From Saccoglossus kowalevskii (taxonomy: Eukaryota; Hemichordata; Enteropneusta; Harrimaniidae): a stretch of 10,299 nt of DNA. The DNA lies in the NCBI RefSeq assembly GCF_000003605.2, contig NW_003155255.1, positions 69,808-80,106 on the forward strand, in the 5' to 3' direction. Positions 1 through 7,652 of the stretch are shown here, in pieces. The notes under the pieces were generated by a model. It worked only from the letters and a program-made list of their open reading frames with translations. It ran no database searches and was not told the origin of the DNA. A program made the translations under genes and the position numbers. The first letter of the stretch is position 1. Each line of letters starts with the position of its first letter.

Positions 1-26
1 AAAGCCAAATAGTGCCTTTTGACACA
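1..26 (-). CDS. Partial exon 6 of the HYR-Sushi gene (runs off the left edge)
   Basis: On the minus strand a strong acceptor (pyrimidine-rich stretch ending TTTCAG, AG at 28-27) is followed by 26 bases that stay open to the edge. It accepts phase 1, matching the end of exon 5. The split codon gives Val and the continuation reads VCQKALFGF. The new cysteine two residues after the last Sushi cysteine suggests that another cysteine-bearing extracellular module begins here, but nine residues are too few to name it. The evidence is the splice signal, the phase match and the open frame only. Confidence 0.38.
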
Positions 27-331
27 CTGAAACAGAGTGGAATGTGTTATGTCTATAAGGATTTTCCCTCCACATTTGTCGGAGAAAATACGATTGGCAC
101 GAAAGTTGTATAAAAAAGATTTTCGGCTGTTGCCATAGAAAGGTACGTCGGTTTTTTTTTCAGATTGTTCCACATAATTGCAATACGTAGCTCATCTGTT
201 TGTCATTTTTGTTGAGCGTATCGATGTCCTAGCTGGAAGTGAATCGCTAAAAATGCCTGGGAAGCTACAGTTGTGTTGGCTGAATAATGCATTAATAAAT
301 TTAGAATTAAAATAAAATTAGATGTAGTTAC

Positions 332-514
332 CATTGCAGATTGCTGGTTCTCCATTCCAGTACATAACAGAATCCTTTGAACATTCTCTTTGTAGGTTAC
401 CACTCAGATAATATCCATGGTTACAGTAGAATGAACATACAGATCCGTAAATGTTACTATGTGAACACGATTTATATCCGTTTTCTGGGTCGGTGATCGT
501 GTTACATCTCCTAA
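332..514 (-). CDS. Exon 5: Sushi/CCP/SCR domain
   Basis: This 183-base exon is symmetric phase 1-1 and encodes one complete Sushi (complement control protein) module at residues 131-190 of the model. Six cysteines are visible at residues 133, 146, 156, 160, 174 and 189, with the family landmarks PENGYKSC, YGSVCSFYCNHGYYLSG, Trp182 and the closing P-x-x-C. The six-Cys spacing is like the Sushi modules of selectins and SVEP1-type proteins rather than the plain four-Cys complement type. The acceptor is AG at 516-515 after TTTC. The donor is GTAACT at 331-326. Sushi domains act outside the cell in protein or glycan binding. In the context of the preceding HYR domain this is a common invertebrate pairing. 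The ligand is unknown. Confidence 0.87.
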
Positions 515-639
515 CTGAAACATGTAAAATTATAGTCATATTAAATAATATGTAGTTTATCACGATGGAAAGCGGATTATTGCAATATTCATTAACAATA
601 TTTATGTTCAACAAATATTTAAATTCATATAAATGACAT

Positions 640-870
640 GTTTATATTCGTAAAACATTTTTTCCTAAACAATTGTATTCATGAAATTTGTATTTGTATT
701 GTTAAAACCTCCATTTGTATTCGTGAAACTTCCATCTCTATTTGCACTAAAAATCTCCATTTGTATTCGTGAAACCACCTTTTCTATTTTTATTAAAAAT
801 GTCCAGTTGTACTTTGTGAAATCACCATTGATATTGGTAAAATATTTATTCGTATTCTCAAAACCACTTG
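640..870 (+). repeat. Left array of the foldback-like element
   Basis: This stretch has about ten degenerate copies of (TCC)ATTTGTATTCGTGAAA-like units with spacing of roughly 20-26 bp. The best-kept copies are at about 711-727 and 759-775. The open frames across this array on either strand are low-complexity products of the repeat and are not counted as genes. Confidence 0.65.
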
Positions 871-1380
871 CTTGTGTGATTTGTGGGCAAGGAGGGCGCT
901 GCTCATACATGCACTATTGAAGATGGCAGAAGATCATCAAAGGTCATGAGACATTGACTGTGGATCACTATCACTGAAAATCCAGGTAAATCGGTCAGTA
1001 CTGTTTATTAATTTTATTTTTTCATCGTTATTACTATAATGATACTAAAGTAATGAAAACGTAGTCAATGCGAATATATACATACCATAGCACTGCGCAG
1101 TACAGTAATTTCTTGAGCTATAACGCATCTTATCACGCAACATGTATTAAATTCTAAGTGTAATTATTAGTGTGCACGATAGTACATTACAAAAAGTGAA
1201 ACTGCAAAGCAAGCACGACAGGATAGTACACGATAGCAGGTTAGCGAATTTGGTCTGGGAACCTTGCACGACAGGCAGTATAGTGAAACGATTCTGAATT
1301 GCCGCCATGTTGGAACCTGTGTTTAATCGAAGTCAATACCGAAGAGCTCCCTCTGTTTATCTGTCGCAGATGCACATGAT
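871..1380. other. Core of the foldback-like element
   Basis: About 500 bp lie between the two arrays. There is no open frame of note. A short direct repeat is visible: GCACGACAGG at 1212-1221 and 1266-1275, each followed by a tract with ATAGT. The origin of the core is not recognised. Confidence 0.4.
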
Positions 1381-1672
1381 TCTACGAATACAAATTTATA
1401 TATACTAATGATATAAATGGAGGTTTTACAAATACAAATGTTTTTATCTAAGTAGCGCCCTCTCTGCTCACTTATTAGATATTTTACAAAGTAAATAGAT
1501 GATTTATAAATACAAATGAAGATATTACATATACAAATCAAATTTCACAAATATAAATGCAAATTTGTATTACGAATACGACTGGGAAATGTACGAAATA
1601 TACAAATTGAGATTTTACGAACACAAATGGCTGTTTTACGAATACAAATAGAGGTATTAAAAATATAAATAT
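1381..1672 (-). repeat. Right array of the foldback-like element (inverted)
   Basis: This stretch has about a dozen copies of the reverse-complement unit, such as TTTTACGAATACAAAT (1634-1649) and TTTACAAATACAAATG (1425-1440). It is interrupted by the GCGCCCTCT-bearing segment near 1455. Copies differ from each other by several bases, so the array is old or was built from diverged units. Confidence 0.65.
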
Positions 1673-1776
1673 GTAAATTCTTGCACATAAGTATCAATGA
1701 ATATTTCAACACGAGGCCCCCATACAATAGGGAAATATCACTTTTTGTTTATTAATCTGGACATTATTAAACTCGC

Positions 1777-1892
1777 CTTTTACTGTGACTGTAAATCCAC
1801 ACCCACTGTCACCATATTTCGTGTCCACGGAGTAACGCACTGTAGTTTTACCTTCACTGAAAAAACTTCCTGGACTACGCGAGCCATGTACA
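1777..1892 (-). CDS. Exon 4: C-terminal half of an HYR domain
   Basis: This exon encodes residues 91-130 (the split Thr91 to the split Val130). It carries the second half of a hyalin-repeat (HYR) domain: FFSEGKTTVRYSVDTKYG followed by a Cys122-Gly-Phe-Thr-Val-Thr-Val ending, which fits the family pattern of a G-x-T-x-V strand, a Tyr/Thr-rich strand with Asp, then C-x-F-x-V-x-V. The acceptor (ACACAG, AG at 1894-1893) is phase 2, matching exon 3. The preferred 3' end is before a GC donor (AAAG|GCGAGT, GC at 1776-1775). That gives phase 1 and a TVTVK-V-RRC join to the Sushi exon, the usual spacing for HYR-Sushi proteins. An alternative in-phase GT donor at 1725-1724 would end the exon at 1726 and add 17 residues. 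Confidence 0.76.
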
Positions 1893-2135
1893 CTGTGTAA
1901 GGGATGGCAGAATATCAAGTCGTGATCTCAACAGTTTGTGAGTTTTATTGAATGCACATATATGACAATTATAATTTGAGACTTCATATAATTAGAATAG
2001 GTCAAGATAATTAAGGCAAATCGCAGCACACAACAATTTACAGTATATAATAGGTATATTATTAGATTCGAGCAAGATTGAGCGGAAATCAAAAAGGCGT
2101 TGAACGCCAAATATGAAGTCTTCATGAAATCTTAC

Positions 2136-2247
2136 GTTACTGATTCCCCGTTAACCATGCATGTCGGCACCCCCCAAGGTACAGTTGTTCCGGTCAATTG
2201 TTTGGTGTCCACGGTAACAGAGATGTCGCCACATCCACCCCAGCTTG
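2136..2247 (-). CDS. Exon 3: N-terminal half of an HYR domain
   Basis: This exon encodes residues 54-91. The visible HYR landmarks are Cys59 followed by DISVTVD (residues 61-67), then a Val-Pro-Trp78 strand with V-P-T-Cys83, matching the family start C-x-x-D-I-x-V and W-x-x-P-x. It enters in phase 1 (acceptor TTTCAG, AG at 2249-2248) and leaves in phase 2 at a strong donor (AC|GTAAGA, GT at 2135-2134). Joining it to exon 4 gives a single HYR domain of about 75 residues, close to the usual length. HYR domains have an immunoglobulin-like fold and are linked to adhesion. No short open frame on the opposite strand here looks coding. Confidence 0.76.
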
Positions 2248-2519
2248 CTGAAATCATAAGTAACAAACTGATATTTAAAGCAATGACAATGCGTTACAGA
2301 CCATCCTTTCTGACGTATATACTTGTATTATCTGAACTTCGTTACGTAATACATATGTAGTTGGATACCATAAACTGACCATACTCGTCTATGTAACGTT
2401 ATTTAGGGGCTACGTATCGAGTGTTGTCTATAACGTTTGAAAATGACAATAGAATTATAGTAAAATAAAACAATATCTACATATCACATCACAATTCGTG
2501 TTCTGAAATAAATCCATAC

Positions 2520-2609
2520 CTCTAGGACACTGGCAATTGGAATAAGATGGGCAAGGACCGGTGCATTTCTCAGGACTTCGCCTTTTATCACGACGACGCT
2601 GACATCCGT
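2520..2609 (-). CDS. Exon 2: short Arg/Cys-rich module after the signal peptide
   Basis: This 90-base exon is symmetric phase 1-1 between a strong acceptor (TTTTTCAG, AG at 2611-2610) and a good donor (AGAG|GTATGG, GT at 2519-2518). With the split codons it encodes residues 24-53: DGCQRRRDKRRSPEKC, then C-P-x4-C-x-C spacing (cysteines at 26, 39, 43, 49 and 51). RRRDKRR contains an R-x-K-R sequence that could be cut by a furin-like convertase, which would leave a short N-terminal propeptide. I do not recognise the module as a named domain. It sits where many secreted invertebrate HYR and thrombospondin-type proteins carry a short basic segment. The support is splice signals, matching phases, cysteine density and position. 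Confidence 0.63.
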
Positions 2610-2999
2610 CTGAAAAATTGAATTAAAAAATAACCGCTAACAGATCCAGAAACTTTCAAAACACTGCGATCGCGGAGTTGTAGTGCCTTTCACTACTAAA
2701 ATAAACATCTTGTGAAAATGATGGCATTTTGTGGTAAATTGTGCGTGAATAACATTTGCTGTCCTCGTCCGTGCCTATATTATATCCTATATTCAGCCAG
2801 TATTGTGTACGACTGAACTATAGTATCAGTTCTAAAACGCTACACCGAAAATTATGAAATGTAAAAGTTGCAAAGTTGCTACATATGTGAATGTTCAACG
2901 TGAATTAGTATGTATAGTCATGTTATTATTTGGTAATTAGAACAGCAATTTGTTTCGTCTTCATTATATCAATATGCGCAAACCCTTGAAAGTCGGTAC

Positions 3000-3650
3000 A
3001 AGTTGGCCATTTTCTCTTCGTGCAAACTGAAAAGTGAATATGCTACGTTCACACGACAGCACTCTATCGGAACCGAACTACTGCTCCTCCCACCGATTGA
3101 CAGGGAATTACACGGTCGGGCCGAACGAGGGCCTAGATATACCAGCGTTCAATTCAGTTCGATCAGAGCCGAACGGAACAGTGCCTAAACCTACTAGGAA
3201 CACGTCGCCGTACCGTGACCGCTTCTAACATTTTTATCTTTGGTGTTTTTAAAAAGTTTCTTCAATTTCCATTGGATCAATCGTTCTTGTTTTTGTTGTT
3301 TAAGTTTTTGTCGCATTATTTCGTACGCCATTTTTCTGTTTCCCGTTGAGCTATCAATCTATCGCAGTATTTCTTTATCTGCCAAATACATATTAGGGCG
3401 CGTACCATCGTCGTTAATAAAGTACGGAGCACAACTGGCCTCGGGGACGCCAAGTGACTCCCTCCCATACACACACTTTCGGATATCGTATCCAACCCAA
3501 TTAGTTCACCTCGCCTTAGTTGATTTAGTAGCTCGATACTCAGTTTCGACCATAGTGACTCTACGTAGGTCAGAGCCCCCTATCTCAACTGTAATACGAT
3601 CAAAAGAATCGACCGACTCCAACGTGTGTGTGCATTGAATCAGGCATTGT
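3000..3650. other. Unassigned stretch with possible transposon remnant
   Basis: The longest open frame of the window lies here (plus strand, 3240-3638), but it starts at TTG, has no recognisable domain and is not supported. On the minus strand a 45-codon lysine- and glutamine-rich frame (3331-3194, beginning MAYEIMRQKLKQQ) lies next to two loosely related GTTCA...CCGAAC stretches (3046-3079 and 3146-3180). This faintly recalls the edges of PIF/Harbinger-type elements. The resemblance is by eye only and is weak. Confidence 0.15.
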
Positions 3651-3682
3651 TTAGCAGCGAGTTTCAAAACGCTCTCTCGCTA

Positions 3683-3731
3683 CCATTGGTTCTACCAATG
3701 GCACTATATATATCCTATACAGCACTGTATA
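3683..3731. promoter_or_regulatory. CCAAT inverted repeat, TATA-like tract and palindrome
   Basis: CCATTGG (3683-3689) and CCAATGG (3695-3701) form a perfect 7-bp inverted repeat that places two opposed CCAAT boxes 5 bp apart. Directly next to it is an ACTATATATATCC tract (3703-3715). Then comes the 16-bp palindrome TATACAG/CA/CTGTATA (3716-3731). The arrangement looks promoter-like, but no coding exon was found on either side, so it may be chance or an intronic element. Confidence 0.22.
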
Positions 3732-4329
3732 TGGTCAATGACGATTGTAATTGAACGGAGTAGTGAATTGTACATGACGATAAACGTCGATTTATATTAG
3801 GCTCTCGTCCTCGTGACGATCATTCACTTTCGCGGATCGCTGCGTGACAATCGTTTTCAATATCTAAGCAGTAAATATTATAGCAAATACTTTGAGATAG
3901 CCACTTGACGAGTCTGTGATAGCCGTGTCACGATAATGAACAACTTGTGTATTTTAATATCAGAAGCCCGACTAAATAAAATAAAATTAACGACAGTGCC
4001 ATTTTAATTCAGGAACTACTTCACCAAATTGGTACTGTTGAAATAAACACATAAACACAAATACACATAGATACGCTTGGCATTATTTCGAATGTACGTG
4101 TTCAACCGAAACATGGCCATAGCAACTGGTAGAGACGAGTTATACTATGATATGCCAAAGCCTGTTGTCAACCTGAATAACGCTGTAATTTCTGATCCGA
4201 CTTGCCTTCAGCTAATCTTGTATTTCGGCTCACCGAGATGTAGTAAATGCGAGATAATATGAACACAATTACCGCCTGCTCTTACAACTAGCCGTTCCCG
4301 GTCAGTAGTCAAACACAAAAAAATGAGCT

Positions 4330-4500
4330 TACGTGGCGGCACGGTGCTCTAAAAGGGAAATCTGGGACCACTTTTTGCTCGCGGTCTCTACAACGCGTTG
4401 ACTGTCTTTCAAGTAACTAGCCTGACTTGTAGGCGGGAGTGGTGCCTTGTTGGGTTTAAAGCACCGCGGAGGGCGCAACTCGCGCGACCTTGTCAGGCTA
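4330..4500. other. GC-richer patch with 9-bp inverted repeat
   Basis: This patch is clearly richer in G and C than its surroundings and holds several CpG dinucleotides (for example CGCGCGACC near 4481). TAGCCTGAC (4418-4426) and GTCAGGCTA (4492-4500) form a perfect 9-bp inverted repeat 83 bp across. Inside, GGTGC (4441-4445) and GCACC (4461-4465) can also pair. A 67-codon minus-strand frame across it has no recognisable domain. It may be a small inserted element, but no flanking duplication was identified. Confidence 0.25.
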
Positions 4501-4819
4501 CCAAATAACATACCATGGAAACATAATGACACATAATTTTATCTCTAAATTGTGTATGATGATTTGCGTAAAATATGTCTTGTTTCACCACATATTGTCA
4601 CACAATTAATTTCATGCGTGACATTAACCGATAGTGTAAAACAAGTTTATTATCAGACGGAATGTAACGCCTTACGGGTGTCGCTCGGAGTCATGTTCGA
4701 TATGGGAGGCATTGCGACACATACAACGCGTGTAAAATACAGTATTTACGCGAAATTCAAACATGCTAAAATCGAAATTGCAAAACCGATTTCTTCGCTT
4801 GACTATCCAGTCTTTATTT

Positions 4820-5135
4820 AAGAACTATTGTCAACATGTAACAATAGAAACAAACCAGAAACAAACGTACTAGTACTATTTGGAGAGTGAGTGCTAATAG
4901 ACTATAGAGTGAGCTCTGATTCGGGGATCGGGGGTCGGGAGGTGAGGTCCCAACAACTGAGAATGAAATCACTTTTTAAAATACTGAAAGTGTATGTTGC
5001 ATCATAGACCCCTCAGTCTATGCATCCTACCCATTGCAGTTTATCAGTGCAAGGCAGGGGCGGGAGGTGTTGGGTGTCTCTTCATTCTGTTCAAATAGAT
5101 GACATGAGTGTTGTAGAAAAACATCTATTAGCATA
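4820..5135 (+). repeat. Direct duplication, copy A
   Basis: The copy starts AAGAACTATTGT and ends AACATCTATTAGCATA, and it matches copy B (5217-5479) along its whole length. Shared blocks include GGAGAGTGAGT, AGAGTGAGCTC, ACAACTGAGAATGAAATC and TAGATGACATGAGTGTTGT. Copy A is about 53 bp longer, partly because of an 18-bp palindromic insertion at 5004-5021 and other small indels. No coding capacity is apparent. Confidence 0.85.
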
Positions 5136-5216
5136 ATTTATTATTATAGCTCCGATAGTTGGCCTCCGATGCGTATACATGGTCGGGTCATGTCGGGGCT
5201 CAGCCATTCTTTCTTC

Positions 5217-5479
5217 AAGAACTATTGTAACAATCGAAACAAACGTATTGTTTGGAGAGTGAGTCATGCGATCAGTGCTAATAGACAATAGAGTGAGCTC
5301 GGGGGCTAGGAAGGAGATGTCCCCACAACTGAGAATGAAATCACTTTTTAAAATACTGAATGTATATGTTGCATCCTACACATTGCAGTTTATGCAGGAC
5401 AGGGGTGGAGGGTTTAGGGTATCTCTTAATTCTGTTCAAATAGATGACATGAGTGTTGTGAAAAACATCTATTAGCATA
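5217..5479 (+). repeat. Direct duplication, copy B
   Basis: This is the second copy of the unit at 4820-5135, in the same orientation, separated by about 80 bp (5136-5216) that are not repeated. Copy B has its own small insertion (TCATGCGATCAG-like, about 5263-5275) absent from A. The many small indels show that the duplication is not recent. The family is not recognised. Confidence 0.85.
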
Positions 5480-5735
5480 TTTTTTTTGTTTAGCACTGGG
5501 TCATATAATAAAGACATTTACTTTGTTTAGTTACAACAAAAGAATAATATCTGCGAGATGATGTCCGTCTATTTTTCCCATAACGTACTATATTGTTGCT
5601 ACGTTCGATGTAATTAAAAGAAGGGGAATGAAATGTGTACTTTGATGTACCCTTTCAAAATACGGCACGTCCGGGATTTTACAGAAAGAGGAGTAACATT
5701 GTTTTACTATTATATATATTAATACCGATATTGTA

Positions 5736-5797
5736 TATTTAATATTCAATATTAAATACGTATAAATGAATTCATAATTATTGATTTGATATCAAAT
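5736..5797. repeat. Cluster of perfect AT-rich palindromes
   Basis: Three perfect palindromes follow each other: an 11-bp inverted repeat TATTTAATATT / AATATTAAATA with one central base (5736-5758), ATGAATTCAT (5766-5775) and ATTTGATATCAAAT (5784-5797). The tract is almost pure A+T. It could extrude cruciforms or mark an element end. No function is shown by the sequence. Confidence 0.5.
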
Positions 5798-6427
5798 AAT
5801 GCAAACATATTTCCGTAATATAAGTGACATTGGTCCAAATTTATTTGATATATTCTTGATATGTTTTAGTACTGTACACTGTGTTGTCCTGAATGTTGTA
5901 TTGTTTTGTTGTTGTTATTATTGGACATTACTCAAGATTTCATTGGTACATTCCAACTTCAAATTCAAATACACTAAACTATACAATACCAGAGTGTTCT
6001 ATGTTCTTTGTGTAATGAGGTGTTCGTACACAAAGGAGTGCCCAAACAAAAACGAAGAACTTATGAGGTCGATTTGTTTACCCCAACGGATCGTTTGGAT
6101 GTGAAAGTTTGTTATTTTCTTCCTGATTTGTAGGAAACTGTTTTTCAACTCGTCTCTTTACTTAATTGCAATCAGTGTTCACGATGGCTACTTCATATAG
6201 TGAACATCGGTAGATTAATCGCATTCATCATATTATCGCGTGTACGCCAGCTGACTGTGGCCATTCTCAGGCTGACCAGGAAATCTACTTTTAACATTAT
6301 CATGCCGCCTCGCGTAATAAAGCAACTCATTCAGGGGAATCCACACATGTATCAGGCTACGTAGAAGCATTCTATCTCCCCTAATGCAATATAGACTCAC
6401 CCAGAGTGAACGCGACCACGAGTCGGC

Positions 6428-6489
6428 GCCAGCGAGATTCGAAACCCAACTGTTTAGTCACAACCAAAGCAGTGAGCCAATTCGCTAGC
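6428..6489 (-). repeat. Degenerate tRNA-like (SINE head-like) sequence
   Basis: On the minus strand GCTAGCG ... CGCTGGC can pair as an acceptor-like stem with one G-T pair. Between them lie an A-box-like TGGCTCACTGC, an arm TTTGG/CTAAA with a six-base loop, and a B-box-like GGTTTCGAATC. The order and spacing follow a tRNA, but the total of about 62 bases, the extra T in the T arm and the short anticodon loop make a functional tRNA unlikely. A tRNA-derived SINE head or tRNA pseudogene fits best. No poly-A or target duplication was identified. Confidence 0.4.
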
Positions 6490-7191
6490 GAGTTTGAAAA
6501 TTGACTTACTGTAACGCATCCAAACTCAAACAAGGGACTATTGCTTATAACAATTTGTATTCTCCTCAAGTTGTGCGTGTTCAATGTATCCATGCCTTGT
6601 ATCGATTGTTCCCGCACTAGTGCGTCTGTTGAAAATACTAGTATTACATAGAACAGTTGGTTGCAGTATTGGCTGAGACTTAAATTTAAAAATATCCCAA
6701 ATCGTATATGTAACACTCGTATATGGCGCCGGCTAATGCGGTGACGGAAAAAAGTCGATAAAAGTATTTAATGAAAGCATAGCCCTCACATTGTTGTCGG
6801 AACACAAAAAAGCATCACAAAATGTATACACCCATTCGATATGACAACGCAATATCATCCAAAATCAAAAATCAAGCAAACAGAATGTTTTAATATCCAA
6901 ATACTCGTGAAAATGATTAAATATATATTATAAAGAAAAATCGAAAATTATTTCTGCTTGTAGAAATGTCAAACGTCACGGAAATAGAAAACAGCGCATT
7001 TTGGACGATGTATACTCAAACCACTGATACTTTGGCGTTATGGCCTTGATACTCCAAAAACGCCTTAGACCCCAGATTATTGTAAAATAACCCGTCAGCT
7101 TGAGATAATGGAGAGTTGCCAGATGACATCATTGGTATGTGGCTTTAGACAATACAGTGCTTACGAGGTATTGTAGCATTGGGACTCGGAA

Positions 7192-7201
7192 GGGAAAGTC
7201 C
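7192..7201 (+). promoter_or_regulatory. NF-kB/Relish-like site
   Basis: GGGAAAGTCC matches the insect Relish-type consensus GGGAAANYCC. It lies in the first intron, about 760 bp inside the gene from the donor of exon 1. A single 10-base match can arise by chance, and no cluster of such sites was seen. Confidence 0.18.
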
Positions 7202-7237
7202 CTTGTTTTCCCAAAAAATGAAATTATCATATATTCT

Positions 7238-7247
7238 GGGGGGGGGG
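7238..7247 (+). repeat. G10 homopolymer
   Basis: This is a run of ten G in an otherwise AT-rich stretch. It is of note mainly as a place prone to length variation or sequencing error. Confidence 0.9.
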
Positions 7248-7608
7248 AAACGTCATCGTCTAGGATTTGGTCTCTAGATCAAGCGATTTCGTGGTATTAT
7301 ATCACGTCATGGCTTAACAGACTTACCATGGAAACGCATCAAAGCAATCGCCGCTGTTTCGATGTCGTCGACAGTGAATATAGGTTGATAACAGGAACTA
7401 CAAGGTATAATGGTGGGTGGCGGCCGAATAAATGAACCTTGGCTGGCAAAGATTTAGATAGTGTAACAAATAAAAATAAATACAACACAAAATTTCCCAA
7501 ATTTATGTGATTGAGGTGCAAGTGACGCTGTTTCACAGAGGCTCTTGAAACGGTAAAACAAACGACATATCCAGCTCTTTGTCCTCCTTGATTTTCGTTA
7601 GCACATTT

Positions 7609-7652
7609 AATCACAGTCACTCTACCAGGATCCTAGTTGAGTGACTGTGATT
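7609..7652. repeat. Long perfect hairpin (14-bp stem)
   Basis: AATCACAGTCACTC (7609-7622) and GAGTGACTGTGATT (7639-7652) are exact reverse complements separated by 16 bases. One mismatch further out, three more bases pair (7605-7607 with 7654-7656). The loop holds the palindrome AGGATCCT. It is too short to identify as an element, but it is the longest GC-containing perfect stem I found in the window. Confidence 0.75.

Larger units (their letters stand above)
640..1680. mobile_element. Foldback-like element inside intron 4
   Basis: Two arrays of a degenerate unit of about 22 bp, with core ATTTGTATTCGTGAAA, face each other. The left array (about 640-870) has roughly ten units reading on the plus strand. 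The right array (about 1381-1672) has roughly twelve reading on the minus strand. A GAGGGCGCTNCT-type sequence lies in the left half (891-902) and in inverted form in the right half (1454-1465). Short AAGATGGC-like sequences (920-926 and, inverted, 1300-1309) are also mirrored. Long inverted termini built of short tandem subrepeats are the hallmark of foldback elements (FB in Drosophila, TU in sea urchin). No transposase is visible, so it would be non-autonomous. The exact ends and target duplication are not resolved. Confidence 0.6.

Noticed and set aside
681-920. Frame rich in KPPFVF/FVFVKL-like repeats
   Set aside because: It is a direct translation of the foldback array, not a gene.
3240-3638. 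Longest open frame (132 codons, plus strand)
   Set aside because: It starts at TTG, shows no recognisable domain, has a random-looking composition with runs of Ser and Arg, and no splice or promoter context.
4077-4262. Short plus-strand frame, with others at 4552-4821 and 2100-2360
   Set aside because: They lack similarity to known families and have ordinary lengths for chance frames. The one at 2100-2360 is the opposite strand of exon 3.
5799-6104. 101-codon plus-strand frame with a hydrophobic, Cys/Tyr-rich stretch
   Set aside because: It lies in AT-rich intronic DNA where T-rich codons give hydrophobic residues by composition. No family resemblance and no flanking exon signals were found.
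6381-6716. 111-codon minus-strand frame
   Set aside because: It runs through the tRNA-like sequence, so at least part is repeat-derived. No domain is visible.
7139-7435. 98-codon plus-strand frame across the G10 run
   Set aside because: No domain or splice context is seen. The homopolymer would make the frame unstable.
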